Below are positions 18,163-26,867 of a DNA stretch of 64,000 bases, piece by piece (the stretch's first letter is position 1; every line of letters begins with the position of its first letter). The DNA is from Flavobacterium gilvum. Lineage in GTDB: Bacteria; Bacteroidota; Bacteroidia; Flavobacteriales; Flavobacteriaceae. Location of the stretch: positions 2,914,001 through 2,978,000 of the forward strand of contig NZ_CP017479.1 in assembly GCF_001761465.1 (NCBI RefSeq), read 5' to 3'. A program made the translations under genes and the position numbers. A model generated the notes under the pieces. It ran no database searches. It had not been told where the DNA came from and saw only the letters and a list, made by a program, of their open reading frames with translations.

Positions 18163-18875
18163 CTCGCTTTTTCTAAATCCTCCACAGTATCAATTCCGAT
18201 TCCTATATGTGTTGTTTCCACCATTTTAATACTTTTCCCGAATTCCAAGTAACGTAATTGTTCTAGTTTTTCAGAAGCTTCCAATGATTTCATCGGTAGA
18301 TTGTAGAAATCCATCAAAGCTTGTTTTCTGAAAGCATAAATTCCAATGTGTTTCATATAACAAACGCCTACATTCATTTCTCTAGGATAAGGAATCACCG
18401 AGCGCGAAAAGTATAAAGCAAAACCATTTTGATTCACCACTACTTTCACGTTATTCGGATTATTGATCTCAGTTTCTTCTTTTATTTCACACATTAAGGA
18501 AGCCAAATCTACTTTCTTTTCAGTGTCATTTTTGTACACTTCGATTAGTTTTTCCATGGCAGTTGTATCAATAAAAGGTTCGTCACCTTGAACATTCACA
18601 ACAATATCCACATCCATATTTTCAACAGCTTCGGCAATTCGGTCACTTCCTGATTCATGTTCTTTGATGCTCATAATGGCTTTGCCTCCATTCGAAGCGA
18701 TTTCATTAAAAATCAAATCCGAATCGGTGACCACAAAAACATCATCAAAAAGATTCGACTTTTTGGCGGCTTCATACGTTCTCAAAATCACTGTTTTCCC
18801 TCCCAAATCTTCCATCAGTTTGGCGTGAAATCTTGTTGAGGCGTAACGCGCGGGAATGACTGCTATTATTTTCAT
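18147..18875 (-). CDS. kdsB: 3-deoxy-manno-octulosonate cytidylyltransferase
   Basis: KdsB activates Kdo with CTP to CMP-Kdo for attachment to lipid A. The 242-residue length matches. The nucleotide-binding start is [15 protein letters not shown] (7-21), and [11 protein letters not shown] (near 91-101) is the second signature. Its C-terminal LEKARKMLL is part of a terminator hairpin. A -7 box lies 31 bp upstream. It is separated from the lpx cluster by about 8 kb, but it acts in the next stage of the same pathway. Confidence 0.95.
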   Translation of the reverse strand: MKIIAVIPARYASTRFHAKLMEDLGGKTVILRTYEAAKKSNLFDDVFVVTDSDLIFNEIASNGGKAIMSIKEHESGSDRIAEAVENMDVDIVVNVQGDEPFIDTTAMEKLIEVYKNDTEKKVDLASLMCEIKEETEINNPNNVKVVVNQNGFALYFSRSVIPYPREMNVGVCYMKHIGIYAFRKQALMDFYNLPMKSLEASEKLEQLRYLEFGKSIKMVETTHIGIGIDTVEDLEKARKMLL

Positions 18876-18905
18876 TTTTGATTAAATCTTCTGGTTTTTT
18901 TTTTT

Positions 18906-18913
18906 CAAATATA
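18906..18913 (-). promoter_or_regulatory. -7 box of kdsB
   Basis: The minus strand reads TATATTTG, a full TAnnTTTG match, about 31 bp before the kdsB ATG. Confidence 0.55.
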
Positions 18914-18930
18914 TGGTTTATAATCTAAAT

Positions 18931-19764
18931 CTAATTTGAAATCTTCACCGAAGTCATACTCAATGATCCTCCAATTAATTTGTCATTAAACAAACTCAAT
19001 TCTTCTGATTTTCCTTTTAGCCCCAAAGTGTAAATCAAAGGCAAATAATGATCTGGAGTTGGTATCGAAAGTTGAAAAGCTTTACTCTGTTTTTCAAAAT
19101 CAATAAGCGGTTGAAAGTCGCTATCAATCAAATAATTATTGATTTTTTCTCTGGCTTCAAAAGCCCAATCATAGCCATAATTATCCGTATTGATGTTTCT
19201 GAAATCGACCAATCTTAAATTATGAATAATGTTTCCGCTGCCTACTATCAGGATTCCTTTGGTGCGTAATTCGCTTAATTTTTGTGCCAATTCAAAATGA
19301 TATTGCCCTGATTTTGTATAATCGATACTCATCTGAATTACAGGAATATCGGCATCGGGATATAAATGTTTAATTACACTCCAGGCGCCGTGATCCAATC
19401 CCCAATAATGGTCCAATTCTACATCAGTCGGAAGCAATAATTCTTTTGTGGCGATAGCTAATTCAGGGCTACCTTTTGCAGGATATTGTACTTCGAATAA
19501 TTCCTGCGGAAAACCTCCAAAATCATGAATTGTTCTTGGCATTTTCATTGCAGTTACTTTTGTTCCATTGGTAAACCAATGCGCCGAAATACACAAAATA
19601 GCATCGGGTTTGGGTAATGTTTTGGCTAAATTTCTAAAACCCGTCACAAATTGGTTTTCTTCAATAGCATTCATCGGACTTCCATGTCCCAAAAATAAAA
19701 CGGGCATTTTTTCGGTATTTGAAAATGAACCGGAAATTTTATGTAAATCGTTTAGAGTGTTCAT
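18931..19764 (-). CDS. ygiD: 4,5-DOPA-extradiol-dioxygenase-like protein
   Basis: A 277-residue member of the LigB/YgiD class III extradiol dioxygenase family. GHGSPMNA (27-34) and CISAHWF (59-65) supply metal-binding histidines, and LDHGAWSVIKHLYPDADIPV is the signature middle segment with a further His. VGSGNIIHN is another active-site block. E. coli YgiD opens the ring of L-DOPA; the natural substrate here is unknown. It lies on the minus strand after the RecD-like gene, with an unusual perfect hairpin between the two. Confidence 0.87.
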   Translation of the reverse strand: MNTLNDLHKISGSFSNTEKMPVLFLGHGSPMNAIEENQFVTGFRNLAKTLPKPDAILCISAHWFTNGTKVTAMKMPRTIHDFGGFPQELFEVQYPAKGSPELAIATKELLLPTDVELDHYWGLDHGAWSVIKHLYPDADIPVIQMSIDYTKSGQYHFELAQKLSELRTKGILIVGSGNIIHNLRLVDFRNINTDNYGYDWAFEAREKINNYLIDSDFQPLIDFEKQSKAFQLSIPTPDHYLPLIYTLGLKGKSEELSLFNDKLIGGSLSMTSVKISN

Positions 19765-19778
19765 AATTATTTTTTTTT

Positions 19779-19838
19779 ACCGCAAATTCGCAAATTTTTT
19801 AATTTAACATTAAATGATATAATTTGCGAATTTGCGGT
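19779..19838. repeat. Perfect 18-bp inverted repeat
   Basis: ACCGCAAATTCGCAAATT (19779-19796) is the exact reverse complement of 19821-19838, with 24 bp between. Each arm itself repeats GCAAATT. It lies between the ygiD-like start and the RecD-like stop. A T-run on the plus side precedes it, so on the minus strand it could also act as a terminator for the RecD-like gene. Confidence 0.8.
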
Positions 19839-19849
19839 CAATTTTAAAA

Positions 19850-21274
19850 TCATTCCACAAAATTTTCATCCTTAAATCCTATCAAATATAGCTTGTTTTT
19901 TGCTCTGGTCATAGCGGTGTATAACCATCGAATATAATCTCTGTCGATACCATTTAGCAAATAGGGTTGCTCGATAAAAACCGTATTCCACTGCCCTCCT
20001 TGTGATTTATGACAGGTAATTGCATACGAGAATTTGACTTGCAGCGCATTGAAATATTCGTTTTCTTTTACTTTCTGAAACTTTTTGTATTTGGTCGTTT
20101 CACTTTCATAATCTTTCATCACTTCCTGATACAAACGATTTGATTCTTCAAAAGTTAACGAAGGGGATTCACTTTTTATGGTGTCCATCAAAAGTACAGT
20201 TTCGAAGGGTTTTTGGTCGGGATAATCAATCATTCGGATTTTTACTTTTGCGAATTTAAAACCATACAATTCCTTTATTCCAAACATTTCCAAAACTTCA
20301 ATAATATCACCATTGGCAATAAATCCGGCTTCATCCGAATCTTTTAGCCAAAAATAATTATTCTTGACCACCATCAAGAAATCACCTGTCGATAGTTCGC
20401 TTTCTTTATCGAGGATTTTCGAACGAATTTGCTCATTATATTGGTTTGCCCTTTTATTGGAACGAACAATAAAAGCGGTGTCTTCGATGCTGTAATTGCT
20501 GTAAGCCGAGTGAATTGCATCCTGAATATCATATCCGTCAATCAAACGAACAATATCTTTGAATTTTCGAACATTAAATTTGAATTCGGTTATAAAAGTG
20601 TCTTTCAATAGTTCACGTAATTCGGTTGCATTATGCAAAATTCCAGAGTTTTCTTCCTGACGCATTACTTCGTCAAGTTCGATATGCTCAACTTCTTTAT
20701 TATAATGAATTCCTAAAGTATGAATGTCGAGCGCCGGACTTATGTCAAGGTTTACAGGTGGTAATTGAGCCGTGTCCCCTAGCAGGATCATTTTGCAATT
20801 GGTTCCCGAATACACATACGAAATCAAATCATCGAGCAAAGATCCGTTTTCATACATTTTGGAATCCGAATTCATGTCTGAAATCATGGAAGCTTCATCG
20901 ACTATGAAAATCGTATTTTTGTGTTTGTTCTGTTGCATTGTAAATGAAACACCACCACCTGAATTCTTTTTTGGAAAATAGATTTTTTTATGAATTGTAA
21001 AAGCTGGTTTATTCGAATAATTGGCAATTACTTTGGCCGCACGACCCGTTGGTGCGAGCAAAACATACTTTTTATTAATTTCTAATAAACTATTTACGAT
21101 AGTCGAAATCACCGTTGTTTTCCCCGTTCCCGCATATCCTTTCAGTACAAAAATGGTCTCGTTATGAGTATCGGTCAGAAATATAGCTATTTTTTGAAAA
21201 AAAATATCCTGATTGTATGTCGGCTGGAAAGGAAATTTTTTCTGTAAATAACTGTAAAATGCTGAGGAATTCAT
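19850..21274 (-). CDS. RecD-like ATP-dependent DNA helicase
   Basis: A 474-residue superfamily 1B helicase. Walker A is GYAGTGKTT (near 45-53), Walker B is IFIVDEASMIS (near 121-131), LLGDTAQLPPV (near 161) is motif III, and the C-terminal UvrD_C_2 part shows ITCHKSQGGQWNTVFI and YTAMTRAKNKLYLIGF (motifs V and VI). Bacteroidetes carry this as a stand-alone short RecD/Pif1-like protein without a RecBC partner nearby. The role is probably DNA repair or replication restart; this is inferred. It is divergent from the DUF3822 gene across a repeat-filled spacer. Confidence 0.9.
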   Translation of the reverse strand: MNSSAFYSYLQKKFPFQPTYNQDIFFQKIAIFLTDTHNETIFVLKGYAGTGKTTVISTIVNSLLEINKKYVLLAPTGRAAKVIANYSNKPAFTIHKKIYFPKKNSGGGVSFTMQQNKHKNTIFIVDEASMISDMNSDSKMYENGSLLDDLISYVYSGTNCKMILLGDTAQLPPVNLDISPALDIHTLGIHYNKEVEHIELDEVMRQEENSGILHNATELRELLKDTFITEFKFNVRKFKDIVRLIDGYDIQDAIHSAYSNYSIEDTAFIVRSNKRANQYNEQIRSKILDKESELSTGDFLMVVKNNYFWLKDSDEAGFIANGDIIEVLEMFGIKELYGFKFAKVKIRMIDYPDQKPFETVLLMDTIKSESPSLTFEESNRLYQEVMKDYESETTKYKKFQKVKENEYFNALQVKFSYAITCHKSQGGQWNTVFIEQPYLLNGIDRDYIRWLYTAMTRAKNKLYLIGFKDENFVE

Positions 21275-21306
21275 TGGGTCGATTTTGTTTGCAAAGTAAG
21301 GTTATT

Positions 21307-21545
21307 TCAATATCAATATCAAAAATCAATTGCAAATATCAATGGAAATGACAATGGCAAAAATCAATTTTAATGACAATAAAAAATTAAAAACTAAATT
21401 CATAAAATGATATTTCTATTTAATCTTGATTTTTAGCAATCCTGTTGATGTTGATATTTGCAATTGATATTGATTTTTGCCATTGCCATTGCCTTTGTCA
21501 TTGCCATTGTTATTATCATTGATATTGAAATTGATTTTTGCCATT
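21307..21545. repeat. Low-complexity inverted-repeat region
   Basis: The 305-bp divergent spacer 21275-21579 holds two arms (about 21307-21385 and 21430-21545) that are inverted relatives built from words CAAAAATCAAT, CAATATC and CAATGGCAA. The match is patchy, with several registers possible. No open frame or clear promoter stands out apart from these words. Confidence 0.65.
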
Positions 21546-21579
21546 TAAATTTGTAAGTTTGCAATATTGCAAAAAGACT

Positions 21580-22392
21580 ATGAACATCAATATAACCGAT
21601 AAAAAATACAAAAAACTCTCCATTCAGGTTTCACTGACCGGATTGTCTTTTTGTTGTTTTGACACGCTTCACAACAAAATCACATCCATTAACGAAATTC
21701 ATTTTAACACTTTTCATAAATCTACCAAGATTGAGGAATTGTTTTCGGATGCGTTTCGCAATTATCCAGAACTGAGTGAAAGTTATGATGAAATTCAGGT
21801 TATTCACAATAACAATCTTTCAACGTTTGTACCCACTGCCCTATTTGACGAAAATTTTATGGGGAGTTATTTGCAATACAACACTAAAGTTTTTGAAACC
21901 GACTTTTTTGCATTTGATGAAATCATCAATTATCATATGAATGCAGTTTACATTCCGTATGTAAACATCAATAATTTTTTTATCGACCAATTTGGATCTT
22001 TTGATTACAGACACGCCAATAGTATATTGGTTACAAAGCTTTTGGATGCATCCAAAAACAATGACAATAAAAAAATGATTGTTCATTTTAATCCCGGACA
22101 TTTTGAAGTTATTGTGATTCAAAATCAAAAATTGCTTTTATTCAATTCCTTCGAATATAGAACTCCTGAGGATTTTATTTACTACCTGCTTTTTACAGCC
22201 GAACAATTGAATATGAATCCAGAAAGTTTCCAATTGGAATTATTGGGAGCTATAACTGAAGAGGATGATTTTTATAAAATCGCTTTCAAATACATTCGAA
22301 ATATTTCTTTCTTTGATGTATCTGATTTACAAAAAAACAATGCCTTTTCCAGAGCACAAAACCAACAACATTTTATACTATTCAACTCATGA
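21580..22392 (+). CDS. DUF3822-family protein
   Basis: A 270-residue conserved Bacteroidetes protein, DUF3822 as far as I can judge, beginning MNINITDKKYKKLSIQVSLT. It looks like two half-domains resembling the actin/hexokinase-like ATPase fold (KKLSIQVS then KMIVHFNPGHFEVIVI with FNSFEY), but no phosphate loops are clear. The frame extends to a TTG at 21538 inside the repeat region; ATG 21580 is preferred. It overlaps rsmD by 4 bp (ATGA), so the two are translationally coupled, a conserved pairing in Flavobacteria. The function is unknown. Confidence 0.75.
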   Translation: MNINITDKKYKKLSIQVSLTGLSFCCFDTLHNKITSINEIHFNTFHKSTKIEELFSDAFRNYPELSESYDEIQVIHNNNLSTFVPTALFDENFMGSYLQYNTKVFETDFFAFDEIINYHMNAVYIPYVNINNFFIDQFGSFDYRHANSILVTKLLDASKNNDNKKMIVHFNPGHFEVIVIQNQKLLLFNSFEYRTPEDFIYYLLFTAEQLNMNPESFQLELLGAITEEDDFYKIAFKYIRNISFFDVSDLQKNNAFSRAQNQQHFILFNS

Positions 22393-22991
22393 GAATCATA
22401 TCCGGAAAATACAAAGGAAGACGCATTTCTCCGCCAAAAGGACTCCCCGTTCGACCTACTACCGATATGTCCAAAGAGGCATTATTCAATGTTTTGAATA
22501 ATACTTTTGATTTTGATGGTTTAAAAGTTTTGGATTTATTTGCGGGAACTGGCAATATAAGCTACGAGTTTGCTTCACGCGGAAGTAAGCCTATTACCTC
22601 TGTTGATGCTGATTTTGGTTGTGTAAAATTCATCAAACAAGTGGCATCAGAATATGATTTTGATATTGCGGCTATCAAGAGTGATGTTTTTTCTTTTTTG
22701 GAAAAAAACAAAGCAACTTACGATATTATTTTTGCCGATCCTCCTTATGGTTTGGATCAAAAAACATTTGAAAGGATTGTTTTGTTGGTTTTTGAAAAAG
22801 AAATACTCAATGACGAAGGCATGATGATTATTGAGCATTCCAAGTACACTAAATTGAATCATTTGATTAATTTTTCTTTTCAAAAAAGTTATGGTGGTTC
22901 TATTTTTAGTTTCTTCGAATTGGATTCAACCGAAGAGGAAGAAATTGAAGATGAGTCTAACCGAAAAGAAACAGAAGAAGACGAAGGTTAA
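22389..22991 (+). CDS. rsmD: 16S rRNA (guanine966-N2)-methyltransferase
   Basis: RsmD methylates G966 of 16S rRNA in the small ribosomal subunit. The start MRIISGKYKGRRISPP and RPTTDMSKEALFNVL are the typical N-terminal blocks; SAM-binding motif I is LDLFAGTGNIS (48-58), and the catalytic IV motif is FADPPYG (near 116). The C-terminus carries an acidic tail (EEEEIEDESNRKETEEDEG) longer than in most homologues. Start and stop overlap the DUF3822 gene. A strong terminator follows. Confidence 0.93.
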   Translation: MRIISGKYKGRRISPPKGLPVRPTTDMSKEALFNVLNNTFDFDGLKVLDLFAGTGNISYEFASRGSKPITSVDADFGCVKFIKQVASEYDFDIAAIKSDVFSFLEKNKATYDIIFADPPYGLDQKTFERIVLLVFEKEILNDEGMMIIEHSKYTKLNHLINFSFQKSYGGSIFSFFELDSTEEEEIEDESNRKETEEDEG

Positions 22992-23010
22992 TTGATTAAA
23001 ACATAAATAG

Positions 23011-23048
23011 CACAAAGCCCTTGCAATTGCAGGGGCTTTGTGTTTAAT
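23011..23048 (+). terminator. Terminator after rsmD
   Basis: CACAAAGCCC pairs with GGGCTTTGTG around a 12-nt centre, followed by TTT. It lies 20 bp after the rsmD stop. Confidence 0.85.
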
Positions 23049-23109
23049 AGATATGAGTTCGATAATTTTATTTTTTGAATGATCCTAAAAAAGCCAAATC
23101 TTTCTCTTT

Positions 23110-23180
23110 AGCCCCGATAGAAGTGAAAATCCTTTTCTTTTTTTCTTTAAAAAAGAAAAGATTGTAACGGATAGCGGGAA
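23110..23180. ncRNA. Structured repeat, copy A (Flavo-1-like)
   Basis: A 71-nt element starting AGCCCCGATAGAAG and ending GATAGCGGGAA. A 12-bp internal stem (CTTTTCTTTTTT with its reverse complement) closes a TCTTT loop, and the ends pair CCCG/CGGG. Copies B (47261) and C (38327) keep the pairing while changing bases. It resembles the Flavo-1 RNA motif reported from Flavobacteria; this identity is from memory. It lies between rsmD and rnpB. Confidence 0.65.
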
Positions 23181-23235
23181 CCATGCTTGCTAAAATCACA
23201 AATCTTTCTGCTCCAAAATGAAATTGAAATAAAAA

Positions 23236-23567
23236 ATGCAGACCTGTAAGCCGGATTCTGTTCTTGTCTCGTTTTGCAACGAGACAATACCTTATCATTT
23301 ATCTAGATCTTGAATTACTCCAAGACTCGAGCTATCTACCCTTCAGCAACGGACGAGAAACCCTTAAATGCTGATATACTTGATATTTCACCGCATAGAG
23401 TTTACCTGGTTTCACTACAGCATTACCTGTACATACTTTCTGTTGCACTTGTCCTATCTCGTCCCAAAAGACGAGATGACGGGTGTTACCCGCTATGCTT
23501 CTCTATGGTGTCCGGACTTTCCTCTCTCTTGTCCCAAAGGACCTGACAGCGATAAGGCGGTCTGCGG
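23236..23567 (-). ncRNA. rnpB: RNase P RNA
   Basis: The catalytic RNA of RNase P, which trims the 5' leader of tRNA precursors. On the minus strand the 5' conserved region reads GAGGAAAGTCCGGACACC (near 23507-23525), and the 3' end reads ACAGAATCCGGCTTACAG (near 23243-23260). P1 is formed by GCAGACC at the 5' end and GGTCTGC at the 3' end, which fixes the limits to within a few bases. A hairpin at 23457-23477 lies in a variable helix. A promoter with TAGATTTG lies just upstream. Confidence 0.95.
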
Positions 23568-23569
23568 TG

Positions 23570-23601
23570 CAAATCTACAACATTAATAAAGGTTTATCAA
23601 G
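23570..23601 (-). promoter_or_regulatory. rnpB promoter
   Basis: The minus strand reads TTG, a 20-nt spacer, then TAGATTTG (23570-23577), which fits the Bacteroidetes TTTG/TAnnTTTG promoter. The RNA 5' end follows within about 5 nt, consistent with P1. Confidence 0.75.
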
Positions 23602-23688
23602 GATAGTTTTTTTACTTTAACAAGTCGTTTGCAATGTTTTGTAAATAAAATAGTTACCTTTAATAAACGACCAATAAAATTTTGAATT

Positions 23689-23985
23689 ATGAAACCAACC
23701 TATCATTATACCACCGTTTTGGAAGCCTTGAATGATTTGAAAGAAAAAGGTTTTCACTATGATTTCAATCTAAATCATGAAGCCATTACGGCAAATCCAA
23801 ATGATTATGCTGTCGAGCACATATATCGTTATGAAGGCGATTCGGATCCCGACGAGGAATCAGTGGTTTATGGCATAATTTCTATTACAGGGAAAAAAGG
23901 AGTTTTTGTTGCTGGTTTTTCGGCAAATTCTGATGCTGAAGCATCTCAGATTTTAGAAAAATTATACATAGAAAATAGCAGATAG
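23689..23985 (+). CDS. Small conserved hypothetical protein
   Basis: A 98-residue protein, MKPTYHYTTVLEALNDLKEKGF at the start. An amphipathic helix is followed by strands and DPDEESVVYGI, then KGVFVAGFSANSDAEASQILEKL. Similar small Flavobacteria proteins carry the misleading name phosphoribosylpyrophosphate synthetase in some annotations; nothing here supports that activity, as there is no PRPP loop and the protein is far too short. A TACCTTTA box lies about 30 bp upstream. The function is unknown. Confidence 0.65.
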   Translation: MKPTYHYTTVLEALNDLKEKGFHYDFNLNHEAITANPNDYAVEHIYRYEGDSDPDEESVVYGIISITGKKGVFVAGFSANSDAEASQILEKLYIENSR

Positions 23986-24019
23986 TATTGGTATTTGTAC
24001 TAAGGAAAACAACTATTCT

Positions 24020-24373
24020 TTATGAGTTTTCTTCTAAATTAGTGTGACTGTCTCCGCCAATGCTGTAAAGGCCATTTTCCTCGTCTTCGTTTCCTGCAAT
24101 TTCAAGTTCATCATCAAACTCCGAACCTGGAATATCTAAATCAGACCCAGACATAGCCTCGTCAAATTCCTTTTGATTTAATTCACTAATGTTGTTGATT
24201 TCTACCGGAGCTTTCTTTTTCGAAATATCTTCAGGGTCGATGTCACTTTCCTTATGGAATTTTCTATAAATATCTTCTTCCGGAGGGTACAAAAGGGAAT
24301 CTGGCAATTTGTTTTTATCTTTTTTATCTAGACTTATGCCATTTGTTCTTAATTGTTTTTCTATCGCTTTCAT
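24020..24373 (-). CDS. Acidic hypothetical protein
   Basis: A 117-residue, mostly disordered and acidic protein. A short basic N-terminus (MKAIEKQLRTNGISLDKKDKNK, shortened here to its start) is followed by PPEEDIYRKF and a C-terminal acidic motif DIPGSEFDDELEIAGNEDEEN ending YSIGGDSHTNLEE. The motif DIPGSE...NEDEEN..YSxGGD recurs in Bacteroidetes proteins of unknown role, often next to mobile or accessory genes. No catalytic residues are evident. It is convergent with the gene at 23689. Confidence 0.6.
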   Translation of the reverse strand: MKAIEKQLRTNGISLDKKDKNKLPDSLLYPPEEDIYRKFHKESDIDPEDISKKKAPVEINNISELNQKEFDEAMSGSDLDIPGSEFDDELEIAGNEDEENGLYSIGGDSHTNLEENS

Positions 24374-24529
24374 CTCATCTCCATTTTTCTGATTTTCAAT
24401 ACACTAATTTACGAATTTTAACTAAATCTATAAATCAATTAATTTGTTTTTTTGATGGGCTTCTTATTTTAATAAAATAGAAATAGCTAACTTTAATCTA
24501 TCTTTTCAGGATAAAATAAAACTTTTACT

Positions 24530-25324
24530 ATGGAAAAAGATGATTTCATTAAGATTGAAGCAATTCAGATAGCCGAAGTTTTTAATATAAAAAAATTGAG
24601 GGCAGAATTTGGTATTGAACCTCATTCAAGTTCACCTTCGGAAATTTTTTATACGATCAAAAACAAAAAAAGGTATCTCTATATATTCGATTATGGTGTG
24701 ATTGTATTTGCAAATTATACTGTAACTGAGAAAAATAAAATCATTGATTTTGTCAAAAATTATGCTTCAACAATGGTTAATTTGGACTTGCTTGAAGAAT
24801 ACCGAATTGAAATTGATGAGAATGTTTCAAAAGTGATTATCAAAAATGACTACGTTTCTGTTCCTTTCGTTGATCCTTCTGTTATGAAAATCGTAATGCT
24901 AAATATCGCTCAATCTGTAGCTCTTGATTATTATGAAGTCCTTACAGATGAACTTATAACTTCTTCCAAAGAATACATAATAGAATTGGAACAGCGAGGA
25001 AAATTGAGCATTTCCAAAAAAAATCTGCTCAAGTATATTGGTAAAGTATTGAATGTCAAAAATAGTATTGTAGACAATCTCTACATACTTGATGATCCTA
25101 ATTTGGTTTGGGACAATGAAGAACTCAATCTGTTAAACCGCCACTTGAAAACAAATTTTGACATCAATCCGCGTTTTAGGGATCTTGATTATCGGTTGGA
25201 CATTGTTGAGGATAATCTAAAACTTTTTACAGATGTTTTGAATGTTCGCGAAAGTTCCCGATTGGAATGGATTGTTATAATATTGATTTTTCTGGAAATC
25301 ATGATAGCATTATTGATTCATTAA
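24530..25324 (+). CDS. RMD1/DUF155-family membrane protein
   Basis: A 264-residue protein of the RMD1 (YagE, DUF155) family. The N-terminal 100 residues hold the alpha/beta domain (YLYIFDYGVIVFANY), the middle is helical (VALDYYEVLTDELI), and the C-terminus has VRESSRLEWIVIILIFLEI, one membrane helix with its end in the periplasm or cytoplasm undetermined. The RESSRLEW block before the helix is a family hallmark. Eukaryotic members act in mitochondrial translation and sporulation; the bacterial function is not known. It stands alone on the plus strand. Confidence 0.82.
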   Translation: MEKDDFIKIEAIQIAEVFNIKKLRAEFGIEPHSSSPSEIFYTIKNKKRYLYIFDYGVIVFANYTVTEKNKIIDFVKNYASTMVNLDLLEEYRIEIDENVSKVIIKNDYVSVPFVDPSVMKIVMLNIAQSVALDYYEVLTDELITSSKEYIIELEQRGKLSISKKNLLKYIGKVLNVKNSIVDNLYILDDPNLVWDNEELNLLNRHLKTNFDINPRFRDLDYRLDIVEDNLKLFTDVLNVRESSRLEWIVIILIFLEIMIALLIH

Positions 25325-25406
25325 TTACTCCTTTAAAAATTCTAATAATTCTGCAGGAGAAATAATTCATAATTTTTCACAAATACTAAAGTAAAGCTTT
25401 AAATAA

Positions 25407-26195
25407 TTAATCTAGCTTTTTGAAAACTAATTCTTCATCTGAATTATTAATAAGAATCAAACGCCTGTTTTCTACGTTATATTTAGTTGTACTTTGAAGT
25501 ATTTTTATAAAATCGTTTTCTTTATTATTTGCACCGCAAGTCATTCTTGTTGTAATAACGTTAGTAAAACGGAGTAATCCTCTCTCAAAGAAAATAGTTC
25601 CGTTCATTCGGTTACAGCCTGCAAAACCCAAGAATTTATTGGTTGAAGTGTTTATTTCAAGATTAGGTAATTCTTTGGCAAAATCGGTCAAACTTACTTT
25701 TTGTCCATTTATTTGTTCCAAAACCCAAATATCGTGCAAGTGGGAATCGGTTACATAGTTTCCGCAACCGCTCAAAAAAGTAGATTTATTGTCTTTAATG
25801 AGTTCTATTCGAACAGAATATCCAGATTTATCGCCAGACATTGTATTACTACATTTCTGTTGCATAATTTGGATAATCAGTGTAACGACATTAGTATTAA
25901 CCCGATACATTTTTACATTTGCATCCATGGCGTGAATGGGCTCAACATGATTAGTTGTCAATGTGTCGAAACCTTTAATCAAAGAAGTGAATTCAATGGC
26001 TTTCTCCGATATTTTCAAATTCCAATCGGGTTCATTGCCATTTCCTCTAAAATAAATTCCTTTCTCCAAGTTTTCCATTTGCTGTTTGTAGGCAAAAGTA
26101 GGTTCGGATTTCCCAGTATCTGTTGAAGTTGTTAGTGTGCTTTTGCATCCAATAATTAGCAAAATAATAGGTAAAAGCGGAATCAATTTCTTCAT
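25407..26195 (-). CDS. META-domain lipoprotein
   Basis: A lipoprotein of about 262 residues. The start MKKLIPLLPIILLIIGCKS has a lipobox (LIIGC), so it is lipidated and exported. Residues about 45-140 contain GNGNEPDWNLKISE, typical of the COG3650/NlpE-like partner region, and residues about 160-262 form a META (HslJ-like) domain with LEQINGQKV, FAGCNRMNGTIFFE and TRMTCG. Members are linked to heat shock or motility in other bacteria, without clear mechanism. An ATG 9 bp further upstream is possible. It is the last of a minus-strand cluster that starts at 27571. Confidence 0.85.
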   Translation of the reverse strand: MKKLIPLLPIILLIIGCKSTLTTSTDTGKSEPTFAYKQQMENLEKGIYFRGNGNEPDWNLKISEKAIEFTSLIKGFDTLTTNHVEPIHAMDANVKMYRVNTNVVTLIIQIMQQKCSNTMSGDKSGYSVRIELIKDNKSTFLSGCGNYVTDSHLHDIWVLEQINGQKVSLTDFAKELPNLEINTSTNKFLGFAGCNRMNGTIFFERGLLRFTNVITTRMTCGANNKENDFIKILQSTTKYNVENRRLILINNSDEELVFKKLD

Positions 26196-26225
26196 TATTT
26201 TCAATTTGAATTTTGAGCTTCAAAA

Positions 26226-26606
26226 TCATTTAAACTTTCCATCAACATAAAACCAACTTCCGTTTTCCTGCTTAAAAGTAGAAAACTCATGATGCACTTG
26301 GTTTGCATTGTTTTCGTCAATAAAATAAGCTTTAAATTCGACTGTATTTTCGGTTGCAGAGACAATTTCCAGTTTTTGCCATTTGTTGGCTTTTCCCCAA
26401 TGCAAAATTTCTTCTCGAGAATAATATTTTCTTTCAGAGCGATGAGTTGTAGCCAATAGATAATCAGCCTGATGTGTAGCATAAGCCGAATATCTCGATT
26501 TCATCAAAGCCAAAGCCGTTGGTGCTTGCTGAGCTCCGCTGATATAAAGACCACAGCAAGAATCAAAAGAGTTGGAAGAACCACAATAACATTTTTGTGA
26601 ACTCAT
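26226..26606 (-). CDS. YchJ-family SEC-C protein
   Basis: A 126-residue YchJ/UPF0225 protein. The N-terminal cysteine cluster CYCGSSNSFDSCCG (near 6-19) is a SEC-C zinc-binding motif, followed by the NTF2-like domain with ALMKSRYSAYATHQADYLLAT and FKAYFIDENN. Function in bacteria is unknown. It is 26 bp after the small hypothetical gene upstream and 30 bp before the META lipoprotein on the same strand, so it is probably in one operon. Confidence 0.88.
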   Translation of the reverse strand: MSSQKCYCGSSNSFDSCCGLYISGAQQAPTALALMKSRYSAYATHQADYLLATTHRSERKYYSREEILHWGKANKWQKLEIVSATENTVEFKAYFIDENNANQVHHEFSTFKQENGSWFYVDGKFK

Positions 26607-26632
26607 AATTCTATAAAAATTAATATTCAGAA

Positions 26633-26863
26633 TTAAACCTGTCCGTCAAGCTGAACAATTCTTTGATGCAATTGATTTAGCAATACCTGATATTTACTGA
26701 TTTCGATAAGTTCCTCATCCTCTTCTGCATGATCCAATAATTCGTCCAGTTCTTCGCTTACTTCTACCAATTTATTATTGGCTTCTTTTCCATTTTTGCA
26801 AGCGATAAGATCAATTATTTCCTGAACGCCGTCTCTTAGAGCGCTAAATTTATTTTTGTCCAT
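26633..26863 (-). CDS. Small helical hypothetical protein
   Basis: A 76-residue, largely helical, acidic protein starting MDKNKFSALRDGVQEIID. It contains a DELLDHAEEDEELIE stretch likely to form a coiled coil. An alternative start 24 bp upstream is in frame, but ATG 26863 is chosen because the longer version overlaps the gene upstream. The family is not recognised. It lies between the 53-residue gene and the YchJ gene in the same orientation. Confidence 0.6.
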   Translation of the reverse strand: MDKNKFSALRDGVQEIIDLIACKNGKEANNKLVEVSEELDELLDHAEEDEELIEISKYQVLLNQLHQRIVQLDGQV

Positions 26864-26867
26864 AATT

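Noticed and set aside
26047..26482. Two minus-strand frames overlapping the META and YchJ genes
   Set aside because: They are alternate frames of genes with clear domains (lipobox and SEC-C cysteines).
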